The notes beneath the pieces are model-generated. The model was not told the DNA's origin and ran no database searches. It saw only the letters and a program-made list of their open reading frames with translations. The position numbers were made by a program, and so were the translations under genes. This document shows positions 6,102 to 12,792 of a stretch of 13,677 bases of DNA, one piece after another. The DNA lies in contig DJVG01000033.1 of the NCBI GenBank assembly GCA_002441095.1, positions 1-13,677 of the forward strand, given 5' to 3'. The stretch is from Elusimicrobia bacterium UBA6262 (GTDB lineage: Bacteria; CAYTYR01; UBA6262). How positions within the stretch are numbered: position 1 is the first letter of the stretch; every line of letters starts with the position of its first letter.

Positions 6102-6893
6102 ATGACTATACTTCAAGCTATTATTTACGGGATTATCCAGGGAGCAGGGGAGTTTTTGCCGATCTCCAGCTCCGGGCACTTGATCGCCATACCCTGGTTG
6201 TTAGGCTGGGCCGATCACGGGCTGGAATTTGATATTGCCCTGCATTGGGGGACCCTGGCTGCGGTCCTGGCCTATTTTTGGCGGGATTGGATCCGGCTAT
6301 TAAAAAGCGGGATACATGGTACAGGCACCAGGGATGGCCAGATGTTCTGGTATTTGATCGCCGCCACTATTCCTGGCGCCGTAATTGGCTTTTTATTGGA
6401 TGATGTAGTAGAATCATACTTCCGTAATGCCGGGTTGGTCGGTATCAGCTTGATCATTATGGGTATAGTCCTGTATTTCTGCGACCGTTACGGGAGACAG
6501 GATGTGAATTTTAAGCAAATGACTTTTAGGCAAAGCTTATGGATCGGTGTTAGCCAGGCTTTGGCCATTATCCCCGGGGTTTCCCGTTCCGGCAGTACTA
6601 TCAGTTGTGCCCGTATCCTGGGACTGGACCGGGAGAGCGCCGCCCGTTTTTCTTTTTTGCTTTCCACCCCGATCATACTTGGTTCGGCCATTGTTCCCTT
6701 GAAAAAGTTCTACGGGTCTGGTTTATCAATCCCCCTGGGAAATTTTATGGTCGGCATACTGAGTGCCGCTATCGTAGGAATACTGTGCATCAGGTTTTTT
6801 TTACAGTACCTTAAAAAGGCTGACTTGGCTATTTTTGTCTGGTATCGTTTTTTGTTCGGCGCGATCCTGCTCCTATTTTATTTTAATCGCTGA
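6102..6893 (+). CDS. uppP: Undecaprenyl-diphosphatase (UppP/BacA family)
   Basis: This integral membrane phosphatase converts undecaprenyl diphosphate to the monophosphate, recycling the lipid carrier for peptidoglycan and other surface glycans; overproduction gives bacitracin resistance. The 263-aa product is close to the usual length. The first active-site motif is QGAGEFLPISSSGHL (residues 13-27, E17 in the catalytic position) and the second is PGVSRSGSTIS with R162. Several hydrophobic segments, including GLVGISLIIMGIVLYF and FMVGILSAAIVGILCI, agree with the multi-pass fold. The start has no clear ribosome-binding site, but the preceding promoter would leave a very short leader. ftsK follows after 14 nt. 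Confidence 0.95.
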   Translation: MTILQAIIYGIIQGAGEFLPISSSGHLIAIPWLLGWADHGLEFDIALHWGTLAAVLAYFWRDWIRLLKSGIHGTGTRDGQMFWYLIAATIPGAVIGFLLDDVVESYFRNAGLVGISLIIMGIVLYFCDRYGRQDVNFKQMTFRQSLWIGVSQALAIIPGVSRSGSTISCARILGLDRESAARFSFLLSTPIILGSAIVPLKKFYGSGLSIPLGNFMVGILSAAIVGILCIRFFLQYLKKADLAIFVWYRFLFGAILLLFYFNR

Positions 6894-6907
6894 GGTGCTA
6901 TAAATAA

Positions 6908-9067
6908 ATGAAATTATTCCGCTCCTTGCGCAAAGACAAAAGACGGCATGAAATTTATGGTTTGTTTTTAGTGACCGTGTCGTTATTAATTATTTTATCC
7001 CTGTTCCCTGGTCCCGGCGGTAAAAACTTCATTGGCGCATTTGGCCGTTATTTCTCCAAGTACCTGAAAGATATCTTTGGTTTGTTCGGCGCGTATTTTA
7101 TACCCTTGATCATGGTTATCTGGGGCTATGAGCGGATCGAACATGAGGCAGATGAAGAACGGTTCTACCTGCAGATCGCCGGCGTGTTGCTGCTGCTGGT
7201 TTCCAGCTGTACCCTGATCAGCCTGATCAAAGCTGATGAGTATATCGCTTCCGGCATGTGGGGCGGGTATGTCGGTACTTTTTTCAGCAAACTGCTAAGC
7301 AGGGGATTTGGCACTGTCGGGGCGGGCCTGCTGCTGGTCTTCAGCTTGACGGTGAGTGTCGTTTTTACCACTGAATTTTCACTGGTTGAATTTTTTAATA
7401 TAGTCAAAGCAAAGATAGAAGATCTACGGGAAATTAAAATATTCGCTAAAAAATCATCCCTGTCCCGGGAAGCCAAGCCGGTCATCAGAAAAACCAGGGA
7501 ATTGCCGGACATTAAAGTCACTGATAAACCGGCCAAGCCCTTGATCCATTTAAACCAGGAGCGTAAACCGCAGAATCCGATGATCAATACCCCGCCGGCG
7601 GTTAAGGCTGATCCTGCGCCTAAAAAACCCAGGATCGCCGGAACATTCCAGCTGCCTCCCATGTCACTCCTTAATGACCGCAGTAAAGATAAGGTCCAGA
7701 TGGACGAAGGGGAATTGCAGCAGAACGCTAATCTCTTACAGCAGACCCTGGCTAATTTTGGGATCGAGGCCCAAGTCGTGGAGATCCATCCCGGTCCGGT
7801 CATTACCCGCTATGACCTTCAGCCTTCCAGCGGTGTCAAGGTAGGCCGGATCACTGCTTTGGAGAATGATATTGCCCTGGCTTTACGCGCTGCCCGGGTG
7901 CGTATCCTGGCGCCTATCCCGGGGAAAAACGCGGTTGGTATTGAGATCCCTAACTCCAAACCGCAAATAGTTTCTTTACGCGAAATATTTGAAAGCAAAG
8001 AGTTCCAGGCTGATGACAGTAAATTGACCCTGGCCCTGGGCAAGACTGTGTCTGGACAGACTACAGTCGCTGATTTGCAGGAAATGCCGCACTTGCTGAT
8101 CGCCGGAACCACCGGCAGCGGCAAAAGCGTCTGCATTAATACCCTGATCGCCAGCATTGTTTATAAAGCGACTCCCGATGAGGTAAAATTCCTGATGATC
8201 GATCCGAAAACCGTGGAACTGCCTATTTATAACGGCATTCCGCATTTATTGGCGCCGGTGATCACCAGCGCCAAACAGGCAGCCGGAGCACTGCGGGGCA
8301 TGGTGACCGAGATGGAGCGCCGGTATAAAACCCTGGCCGCAGCCAGAGCCCGTAATATTGATACTTACAACAAAGTACCGGGTGTGGAAAAAATGCCGTA
8401 CCTGGTCGTGATCATAGATGAACTGGCAGACCTGATGATGCTGGCCAGCGTAGAAGTAGAAGATACTATTATGCGCCTGGCCCAAATGGGCCGCGCCGTC
8501 GGTATTCATCTTGTCCTGGCGACACAGCGGCCGACCGTGGATGTCATTACCGGTGTCATTAAAGCCAACTTTCCGGCCCGGATCGCTTTTTATGTGCAAA
8601 ATAAATTGGATTCGCGGATCATTCTTGATAGCGGCGGGGCAGAAGAACTCGCTGGGCGCGGTGATATGCTTTTCTTGCCGCCGGGAGCGCCGGCTCCGGT
8701 CAGATTACAGGGAGCGCTGGTGACTGAAGACGAGATCACCCGGCTCGTGGAATTCCTGTCCAAACAGGGATCGCCGGATTATAAGGAAGAGATCATCCTG
8801 TCTGCCCAGAATACGGAAAGTGACAGCCGCAAAGTGGAAAAAGACGAAAGATTCATGGAAGCGGTGAAATTGATCTTGAACAGCCGGCAGGCGTCCATTT
8901 CCCTGCTGCAGCGGCGTATGGGCATCGGTTATAACCATGCCGGCAGGATCATTGACCAGATGGAGCAGGAAGGCTTGATCGGACCTCCTGACGGGACCAA
9001 GCCGCGTGAAGTACTGGCGGATGAAAATTACTTAAGGGATATGGAAAGGCAAAATGAAGACTTATAG
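6908..9067 (+). CDS. ftsK: DNA translocase FtsK
   Basis: FtsK is the septum-anchored, ATP-driven DNA pump that clears and aligns the chromosome terminus during division. The 719-aa product is compact. Four hydrophobic membrane segments lie near residues 17-34, 56-74, 87-108 and 134-154. A short basic, Pro-rich linker follows (about 170-250), then the alpha domain (about 265-365). The motor has Walker A G400-TTGSGK406-S and Walker B LVVIID504-E505, followed by HLVLATQRPTVDVITG. A C-terminal winged-helix gamma domain (about 640-705, SLLQRRMGIGYNHAGRIIDQMEQEGLIGP) normally reads KOPS polarity signals. GAGGTG (6892-6897) precedes the ATG by 10 nt. Its end overlaps the start of the lolA-like gene by 14 nt. 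SpoIIIE is a close relative, but no sporulation context is seen. Confidence 0.96.
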   Translation: MKLFRSLRKDKRRHEIYGLFLVTVSLLIILSLFPGPGGKNFIGAFGRYFSKYLKDIFGLFGAYFIPLIMVIWGYERIEHEADEERFYLQIAGVLLLLVSSCTLISLIKADEYIASGMWGGYVGTFFSKLLSRGFGTVGAGLLLVFSLTVSVVFTTEFSLVEFFNIVKAKIEDLREIKIFAKKSSLSREAKPVIRKTRELPDIKVTDKPAKPLIHLNQERKPQNPMINTPPAVKADPAPKKPRIAGTFQLPPMSLLNDRSKDKVQMDEGELQQNANLLQQTLANFGIEAQVVEIHPGPVITRYDLQPSSGVKVGRITALENDIALALRAARVRILAPIPGKNAVGIEIPNSKPQIVSLREIFESKEFQADDSKLTLALGKTVSGQTTVADLQEMPHLLIAGTTGSGKSVCINTLIASIVYKATPDEVKFLMIDPKTVELPIYNGIPHLLAPVITSAKQAAGALRGMVTEMERRYKTLAAARARNIDTYNKVPGVEKMPYLVVIIDELADLMMLASVEVEDTIMRLAQMGRAVGIHLVLATQRPTVDVITGVIKANFPARIAFYVQNKLDSRIILDSGGAEELAGRGDMLFLPPGAPAPVRLQGALVTEDEITRLVEFLSKQGSPDYKEEIILSAQNTESDSRKVEKDERFMEAVKLILNSRQASISLLQRRMGIGYNHAGRIIDQMEQEGLIGPPDGTKPREVLADENYLRDMERQNEDL

Positions 9068-9863
9068 TCCCAACTTAAACCCGGAATTTGCAATAGCCTT
9101 TGGAATTCGACAAAAAATCGCTGGGTCTTTTCGTCTAAAAAACTGCTTACATACTACTGCGAGTATGTGCGCACTTTTTTGGACAAAAATACGGTGCGCT
9201 TTTTCGTCTCGGTTCGTCAAATCTATTGCAAACTCAGGGTTAAAAAACTCAATTTCAATTTTCGTTATTGGTATGTTATTCATCACTGGGGTGGCTTTGG
9301 CGGCAGAGCCGGTCTTGACTCCGCAAATTATTTATGAAAATATGCAGGCGCAGGAGAGCAAGATCAATGACCTGCAGTTTAACCTGAAGCAGGTGATCGA
9401 ACTAAAAGCGATCAAGGAACGTCAGGTGATCAAAGGCGCGATCATCTATAAAAAACCTGACCTGCTGCATGTTGAATATACTGCTCCTACTCAACAATTG
9501 ATCATTGCCAATAAAGACGATATGGTGATGTACATTCTGGAGCAAGGTAAATGGCAGGAAAATATGCGCCAAAAGGTCTCTAACCTGATCGGGAAGCAGT
9601 GGAAAAGCGAATATGGATTATGGTCAGTAAGTGACTTAGCCAGGAATTATGAAGCTAAAGCCACCAAAGTAGGGGATAAAGCGATCTTGTGGCTGGAGCC
9701 CAAAGATAAAACCTATATGTTCAAGATGAAAATATTTGTGGATACTAAAAACTGGCTGCCAATTAAAACTACTTGGGAAGATGATAACCAGCTCATTACC
9801 AGCGAATTACTCAATGTTAAAATGAACACCGGCGTAAAAGATGATTTATTTAAATTTAAATAA
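9054..9863 (+). CDS. lolA: LolA-like outer-membrane lipoprotein carrier with an in-frame N-terminal repeat insertion
   Basis: LolA is the periplasmic shuttle that takes lipoproteins from the LolCDE ABC transporter to the outer membrane. The mature region (about residues 85-269, the family's size) shows LolA features: QESKINDLQFNLKQ, KGAIIYKKPDLLHVEYTAP, QQLIIANKDDMVMYI and a C-terminal KTTWEDDNQLITSELLNV strand pair. A signal peptide h-region, ISIFVIGMLFITGVALA (67-83), precedes a likely cleavage near ALA-A. About 62 residues come before it and are encoded by a palindromic element (9075-9244). The ATG at 9054 has a good ribosome-binding site (GAAAGG 9044-9049) and overlaps ftsK by 14 nt. The internal ATGs at 9165 and 9273 have no convincing site, and the second would cut off most of the signal peptide. 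Export of the extended form is uncertain. A LolA-fold protein other than LolA proper cannot be excluded. Confidence 0.82.
   Translation: MKTYSPNLNPEFAIAFGIRQKIAGSFRLKNCLHTTASMCALFWTKIRCAFSSRFVKSIANSGLKNSISIFVIGMLFITGVALAAEPVLTPQIIYENMQAQESKINDLQFNLKQVIELKAIKERQVIKGAIIYKKPDLLHVEYTAPTQQLIIANKDDMVMYILEQGKWQENMRQKVSNLIGKQWKSEYGLWSVSDLARNYEAKATKVGDKAILWLEPKDKTYMFKMKIFVDTKNWLPIKTTWEDDNQLITSELLNVKMNTGVKDDLFKFK
9075..9244. repeat. ~170-bp imperfect palindromic element within the lolA 5' end
   Basis: The two halves are imperfect reverse complements about a centre near 9159. AACCC (9078-9082) pairs with GGGTT (9237-9241), TTTGCAATAG (9087-9096) with CTATTGCAAA (9223-9232), and ACATACT (9149-9155) with AGTATGT (9162-9168) at the core. 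Both strands remain open throughout and both encode N-P-E-F-A-I at one end and I-A-N-S-G-(L/F)-K at the other. No transposase is encoded. This is what a MITE-like or Rickettsia-palindromic-element-like insertion would look like; identity and copy number cannot be judged from one window. Confidence 0.75.
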
Positions 9864-9865
9864 AT
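9844..9865. repeat. 22-bp perfect AT palindrome across the lolA stop codon
   Basis: The 22 bases centred at 9854.5 equal their own reverse complement and contain only A and T. They encode the last residues (LFKFK) and the stop of the lolA-like gene. It may be a protein-coding low-complexity coincidence or a cruciform-prone site. Confidence 0.6.
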
Positions 9866-9881
9866 GTAAATAAATATAGGG

Positions 9882-10013
9882 TATCAGATCATCAGGGTAC
9901 CAGGGGGAAGGGCATCAGAGTATCAGGGAATCAGGAAAATCAATCGTCTAGTTTTCTGATCTCCTGATAACCTGATCTCCACAACCTGATCTCCTGATAG
10001 CCTGATTACCTGA
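9882..10013. repeat. Mirror-symmetric array of 8-bp units in the lolA-rodZ spacer
   Basis: The left half holds units like TATCAGAT, CATCAGGG, TACCAGGG (9882-9905), a 7-nt break, then CATCAGAG, TATCAGGG, AATCAGGA (9913-9936). After a central stretch (9937-9954), the right half holds the complement: TCTGATCT, CCTGATAA, CCTGATCT (9955-9978), a 6-nt break, then CCTGATCT, CCTGATAG, CCTGATTA and CCTGA (9985-10013). Transcribed, it could fold into a hairpin with arms of nearly 60 nt. The 166-bp spacer (9864-10029) holds no gene or clear promoter. Confidence 0.8.
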
Positions 10014-10029
10014 ATTTTGGAGTAATAAA

Positions 10030-10404
10030 TTGGACCTATTCATCGGCACCACCTTATCTGAAGCCAGGAAACAAAGGAAAGTCTCCCTGAAGAAGATCGC
10101 CCAGGAAACCAAGATATCTTCCCGCTACCTGCAAGCCTTGGAAGCAGAAACTTATGATCTTTTTCCGGCAGAAGTATATCTTAAAGGATTTTTGCGTTCC
10201 TATGCGCAATATTTAGGCTTGGACGGGGATGAGATGGTGCGGGCCTATAACCGCCAGCAGGGCCAATCGGCTGAATCTACGACCAGTACAGCTAATCCGG
10301 CGCCCGTAACTGCGCTTAAGAATAATACTCGCCTTTTGGTCTGGTCAATTACCGCTATTATTGCTGTCATTCTCATATTGATCCTCATCCTGCGGCCACA
10401 ATAA
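10030..10404 (+). CDS. rodZ: RodZ-like helix-turn-helix membrane protein, lacking the periplasmic domain
   Basis: RodZ links the MreB cytoskeleton to the wall elongation machinery. The 124-aa product has the RodZ-type N-terminal helix-turn-helix (about 6-75: TLSEARKQRKVSLKKIAQETKIS, then YLQALEAETYDLFPAEVYLKGFLRSYAQYLGLD). A Ser/Thr/Ala linker follows, then one C-terminal membrane segment (about 102-121, SITAIIAVILILILIL), and the chain ends at LRPQ. The periplasmic DUF4115 beta domain of classical RodZ is missing, with no frame-shifted continuation because rimO starts at once. TTG at 10030, 7 nt after GGAG (10019-10022), is the start; no in-frame ATG lies near. The stop overlaps rimO as TAATG. 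The Bacillus equivalent (ymfM) also lies near pgsA and recA. Confidence 0.85.
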   Translation: MDLFIGTTLSEARKQRKVSLKKIAQETKISSRYLQALEAETYDLFPAEVYLKGFLRSYAQYLGLDGDEMVRAYNRQQGQSAESTTSTANPAPVTALKNNTRLLVWSITAIIAVILILILILRPQ

Positions 10405-11669
10405 TGGCTAAAGTCAGTATTATAAATCTCGGTTGTCCCAAGAACCTGGTAGACGCAGAATATCTTTTGGGACGCTGGCAGGAGCAAGGGCATCAAGTCG
10501 CCATTGACCCGGCCAAAGCAGATATTGTGATCGTCAATACCTGTTCTTTTATCCGCAGTGCCAAAGAAGAGTCAATTGACGCTATCCTCAAAACTGCCGA
10601 GTTGAAAAAAAAGGGGAAAATAAAAAAAATTGTGGTAGCCGGCTGCCTGGTACGGGAGCTTGGGCTTGAGCTATCCAAAGCCCTGCCGGAAGTAGATTTT
10701 TTCGACCGGCAAGCGCCGGCTTACTTACCGGCTCATTCAGCAGCGCGCTACCAGCTCACTCCGTCATTTTCTGCCTATCTGAAAATATGCGATGGTTGTG
10801 ATAATCACTGCTCTTATTGCCTGATCCCGAAGATCAGGGGGAAATTCCGCAGCCGGACTATTACGGATATCGTGGCGGAAGCAAAATCCCTGGTCCAGCA
10901 GGGTGTACGCGAAATTAATTTGATCGGGCAGGACATTACCAATTTTGGCTCGGACCTGAATCAGCATCGCGCCCTGGCGGAATTATTACAGCAACTGGTG
11001 AAGATCAAGGATTTGTGCTGGCTGCGCCTGCTTTATGCGCATCCTGCTCATTTGGACCGGGAAGTCATCCAGATCCTAGCCCGGGAAAAGAAGATCTGCC
11101 AATACATTGATCTGCCGCTGCAGCATATTAATGATACAATCTTGCGGCAGATGAACCGCCGGGTTACCCGCCGGCACATTGAAAAATTGATCGCGGATAT
11201 CCGCAAGACTCTTCCTGCAGCAGTCCTGCGGACCACGTTTATCGTCGGGTTCCCCGGAGAAACTGAAAAGCAGTTCCAGGAACTCTATGATTTTGTTCAG
11301 GATATCAGGTTTGACCGCCTCGGGGTTTTTACCTATTCCAGGGAAGAGGGGACATTGGCCGCGTCCAGGCCCGGACAAATCCCTGAAAAAACCAAACAGC
11401 AGCGTCTTAAGAAATTAATGATGCTCCAACAAAAGATCGCTTTGGAGAATAATAAGAAATTGATTGGCCGGAAATTGACCGTGGTCATCGAGGGAAAAGA
11501 TAAAAAAGGCTATTACTATGGCCGCAGCCAGTACGATGCTCCGGAGATAGATAACCAGGTACTGGTGCATTCAGCAAAGAAATTACCGCCTGGCACGTTT
11601 GTACAGGTTAAGATAACCAAAGCATTGCCTTATGACTTGATAGGAGAAAATTATGAATCTGGCAAATAA
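10404..11669 (+). CDS. rimO: Ribosomal protein S12 methylthiotransferase RimO
   Basis: RimO is a radical-SAM enzyme with two 4Fe-4S clusters that adds a methylthio group to an aspartate of ribosomal protein S12. The 421-aa product has the N-terminal UPF0004 domain with cluster cysteines C11 (NLGCPKN), C47 (NTCSF) and C81 (AGCL). The radical-SAM motif is C132-DNH-C136-SY-C139, followed by LIPKIRGKFRSR. A C-terminal TRAM domain begins near residue 352. The NLGCPKNLVDAE start and IPKIRGKFRSR favour RimO over the tRNA enzymes MiaB and MtaB. An extra cysteine (C129) sits three residues before the radical-SAM motif, where RimO usually has Ala. The gene overlaps rodZ by 1 nt and pgsA by 17 nt. Confidence 0.95.
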   Translation: MAKVSIINLGCPKNLVDAEYLLGRWQEQGHQVAIDPAKADIVIVNTCSFIRSAKEESIDAILKTAELKKKGKIKKIVVAGCLVRELGLELSKALPEVDFFDRQAPAYLPAHSAARYQLTPSFSAYLKICDGCDNHCSYCLIPKIRGKFRSRTITDIVAEAKSLVQQGVREINLIGQDITNFGSDLNQHRALAELLQQLVKIKDLCWLRLLYAHPAHLDREVIQILAREKKICQYIDLPLQHINDTILRQMNRRVTRRHIEKLIADIRKTLPAAVLRTTFIVGFPGETEKQFQELYDFVQDIRFDRLGVFTYSREEGTLAASRPGQIPEKTKQQRLKKLMMLQQKIALENNKKLIGRKLTVVIEGKDKKGYYYGRSQYDAPEIDNQVLVHSAKKLPPGTFVQVKITKALPYDLIGENYESGK

Positions 11670-12255
11670 ACTTACTTTTCTGCGGATCGCGCTGGTACCG
11701 GTCTTTATGCTGTTCATTTTTATTGACCATCCTATGACCAGGTTGCTGGCTTTACTGATATTCATCAGCGCATCGCTTACTGACTTTTATGACGGGTGGC
11801 TGGCCCGCCGGCATAATTATATCACTGATTTGGGAAAGTTCATGGATCCCCTGGCTGATAAACTGCTGGTCTCGGTCGCTTTCATTTCTTTTGTCGAGTT
11901 GCGGGAACTGAGCATCCCGGCTTGGATGGTGATCGTAATCATCAGCCGGGAATTTATTATTACCGGTCTCCGGACCTTGGCGGCAGCTAAAGGAAAAGTA
12001 CTGGCTGCCAGCCGGGCTGGCAAGTATAAAACCAGTTCCCAGATGACCAGCATCATTATAATTTTGATCATCCTGGCTTTAAATGCCATGTACAAGGCCG
12101 GGTATATTAATTTGCGGTTTCAAGAATTTGACTGGTACTTAACCACCCGGCTTATCTGCTATTGGCTGATGTTCCTGACCACGTTACTGACTGCTATTTC
12201 CGGGGTCAGCTTTATTTTTAAGTATAAGAACCTTTTTCTTGAGGAATCACAGTGA
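11653..12255 (+). CDS. pgsA: CDP-diacylglycerol-glycerol-3-phosphate 3-phosphatidyltransferase
   Basis: PgsA makes phosphatidylglycerophosphate from CDP-diacylglycerol and glycerol-3-phosphate at the inner membrane. The 200-aa product carries the complete CDP-alcohol phosphatidyltransferase signature: D44-FY-D47-G48-WL-A51-R52, then G61-KFM-D65-PLA-D69. Several hydrophobic helices are visible, including residues 12-24, 30-42, and ones around 95-105, 134-146 and 170-190. AGGAG (11642-11646) lies 6 nt before the ATG, within the 3' end of rimO, which it overlaps by 17 nt. Its stop overlaps pgpA (GTGA). Other CDP-alcohol transferases share the motif, but pgpA next door performs the following step, which supports PgsA. 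Confidence 0.94.
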   Translation: MNLANKLTFLRIALVPVFMLFIFIDHPMTRLLALLIFISASLTDFYDGWLARRHNYITDLGKFMDPLADKLLVSVAFISFVELRELSIPAWMVIVIISREFIITGLRTLAAAKGKVLAASRAGKYKTSSQMTSIIIILIILALNAMYKAGYINLRFQEFDWYLTTRLICYWLMFLTTLLTAISGVSFIFKYKNLFLEESQ

Positions 12256-12701
12256 AAGCCTTAGCCAAATTACTGGCTACCTGTTTCTATCTCGGCTATA
12301 TTCCCATCGCCCCCGGTACTCTGGGCGGCAGTTTGCTGGGTGTTGGGCTCTATTTGCTAGTTTCCCAGAATAATCTTATTAATTTAGCAGTGACTTATGC
12401 AGTAATAGTGATAGCCATTTGGAGCAGCGGGCTGGCAGAAGGCATGTTTGGCCAGAAAGACGACCAACGCATCGTTATCGATGAAACCGCGGGAATGATG
12501 GTCGCCATGCTATGGCTGCCTGATAAAAGCATGTTGTACCTGGGACTTGGTTTCGTCGTTTTCCGGGTGATGGATATAGTCAAGCCGCTGGGCATCAAGA
12601 AGCTGCAGTTGATCAAGGGTGGCTGGGGAGTAGTGGCAGATGATATCGCTGCCGGCCTCATCACCAACATCATCCTGCGCATCGTCATGAAAATTGTGTA
12701 G
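12252..12701 (+). CDS. pgpA: Phosphatidylglycerophosphatase A
   Basis: PgpA removes the phosphate from phosphatidylglycerophosphate to give phosphatidylglycerol, directly after PgsA. The 149-aa membrane protein shows family motifs: GYIPIAPGTLGG (15-26), D70-D71-Q-RIVID77-E78-TAGM, the RVMDIVKP helix and GGWGVVAD130-D131-IAAG, with intervening hydrophobic segments. The start is GTG at 12252, 7 nt after GAGG (12241-12244) and overlapping the pgsA stop by 4 nt, so the two enzymes are translationally coupled. It appears to be the last gene of the operon that starts at uppP, although no intrinsic terminator is visible right after it. Confidence 0.93.
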   Translation: MKALAKLLATCFYLGYIPIAPGTLGGSLLGVGLYLLVSQNNLINLAVTYAVIVIAIWSSGLAEGMFGQKDDQRIVIDETAGMMVAMLWLPDKSMLYLGLGFVVFRVMDIVKPLGIKKLQLIKGGWGVVADDIAAGLITNIILRIVMKIV

Positions 12702-12704
12702 TAT

Positions 12705-12734
12705 CCGTAATAACGGGGTCAGTCCTTGAAATAG
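12705..12734. other. Possible remnant of a REP-like intergenic repeat
   Basis: A short hairpin CCGT-AATA-ACGG (12705-12716) runs into GGGGTCAGTCC (12715-12725). From memory, GGGGTCAG-type motifs recur in dispersed repeats of many environmental genomes, but only one copy is in this window and nothing here proves a repeat. Confidence 0.2.
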
Positions 12735-12756
12735 GAATTAATGTACAGGATTGTCT

Positions 12757-12784
12757 CCTTTGTAAAGAGTTGAATATACAAAGG
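12757..12784 (+). promoter_or_regulatory. Perfect inverted repeat over the ribosome-binding site of the accessory pair
   Basis: CCTTTGTA (12757-12764) and TACAAAGG (12777-12784) are exact reverse complements separated by 12 nt. The right arm includes the AAGG of the Shine-Dalgarno sequence for the ATG at 12793. It could sequester that site in RNA or be a dimeric protein's operator. Confidence 0.55.
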
Positions 12785-12792
12785 ATTTGCGA

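Noticed and set aside
9165..9275. Internal ATG codons (9165, 9273) as the true lolA start
   Set aside because: Neither has a good ribosome-binding site, and the ATG at 9273 would delete most of the signal peptide; the ATG at 9054 has GAAAGG 4 nt upstream. Internal initiation at 9165 is not excluded.
9062..9286. Minus-strand open frame of 74 codons over the lolA 5' end
   Set aside because: It mirrors the plus-strand product because the DNA is palindromic; it has no ribosome-binding site or known family.
9882..10013. CRISPR array
   Set aside because: Units are 8 bp, contiguous and inverted in the middle; there are no 23-40 bp repeats with unique spacers and no cas genes.
12751..12780. TTGTCT-18-TATACA promoter for the nucleotidyltransferase
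   Set aside because: Initiation near 12787 would exclude the ribosome-binding site; a leaderless mRNA is possible but unsupported, and the -10 bases form part of the inverted repeat.
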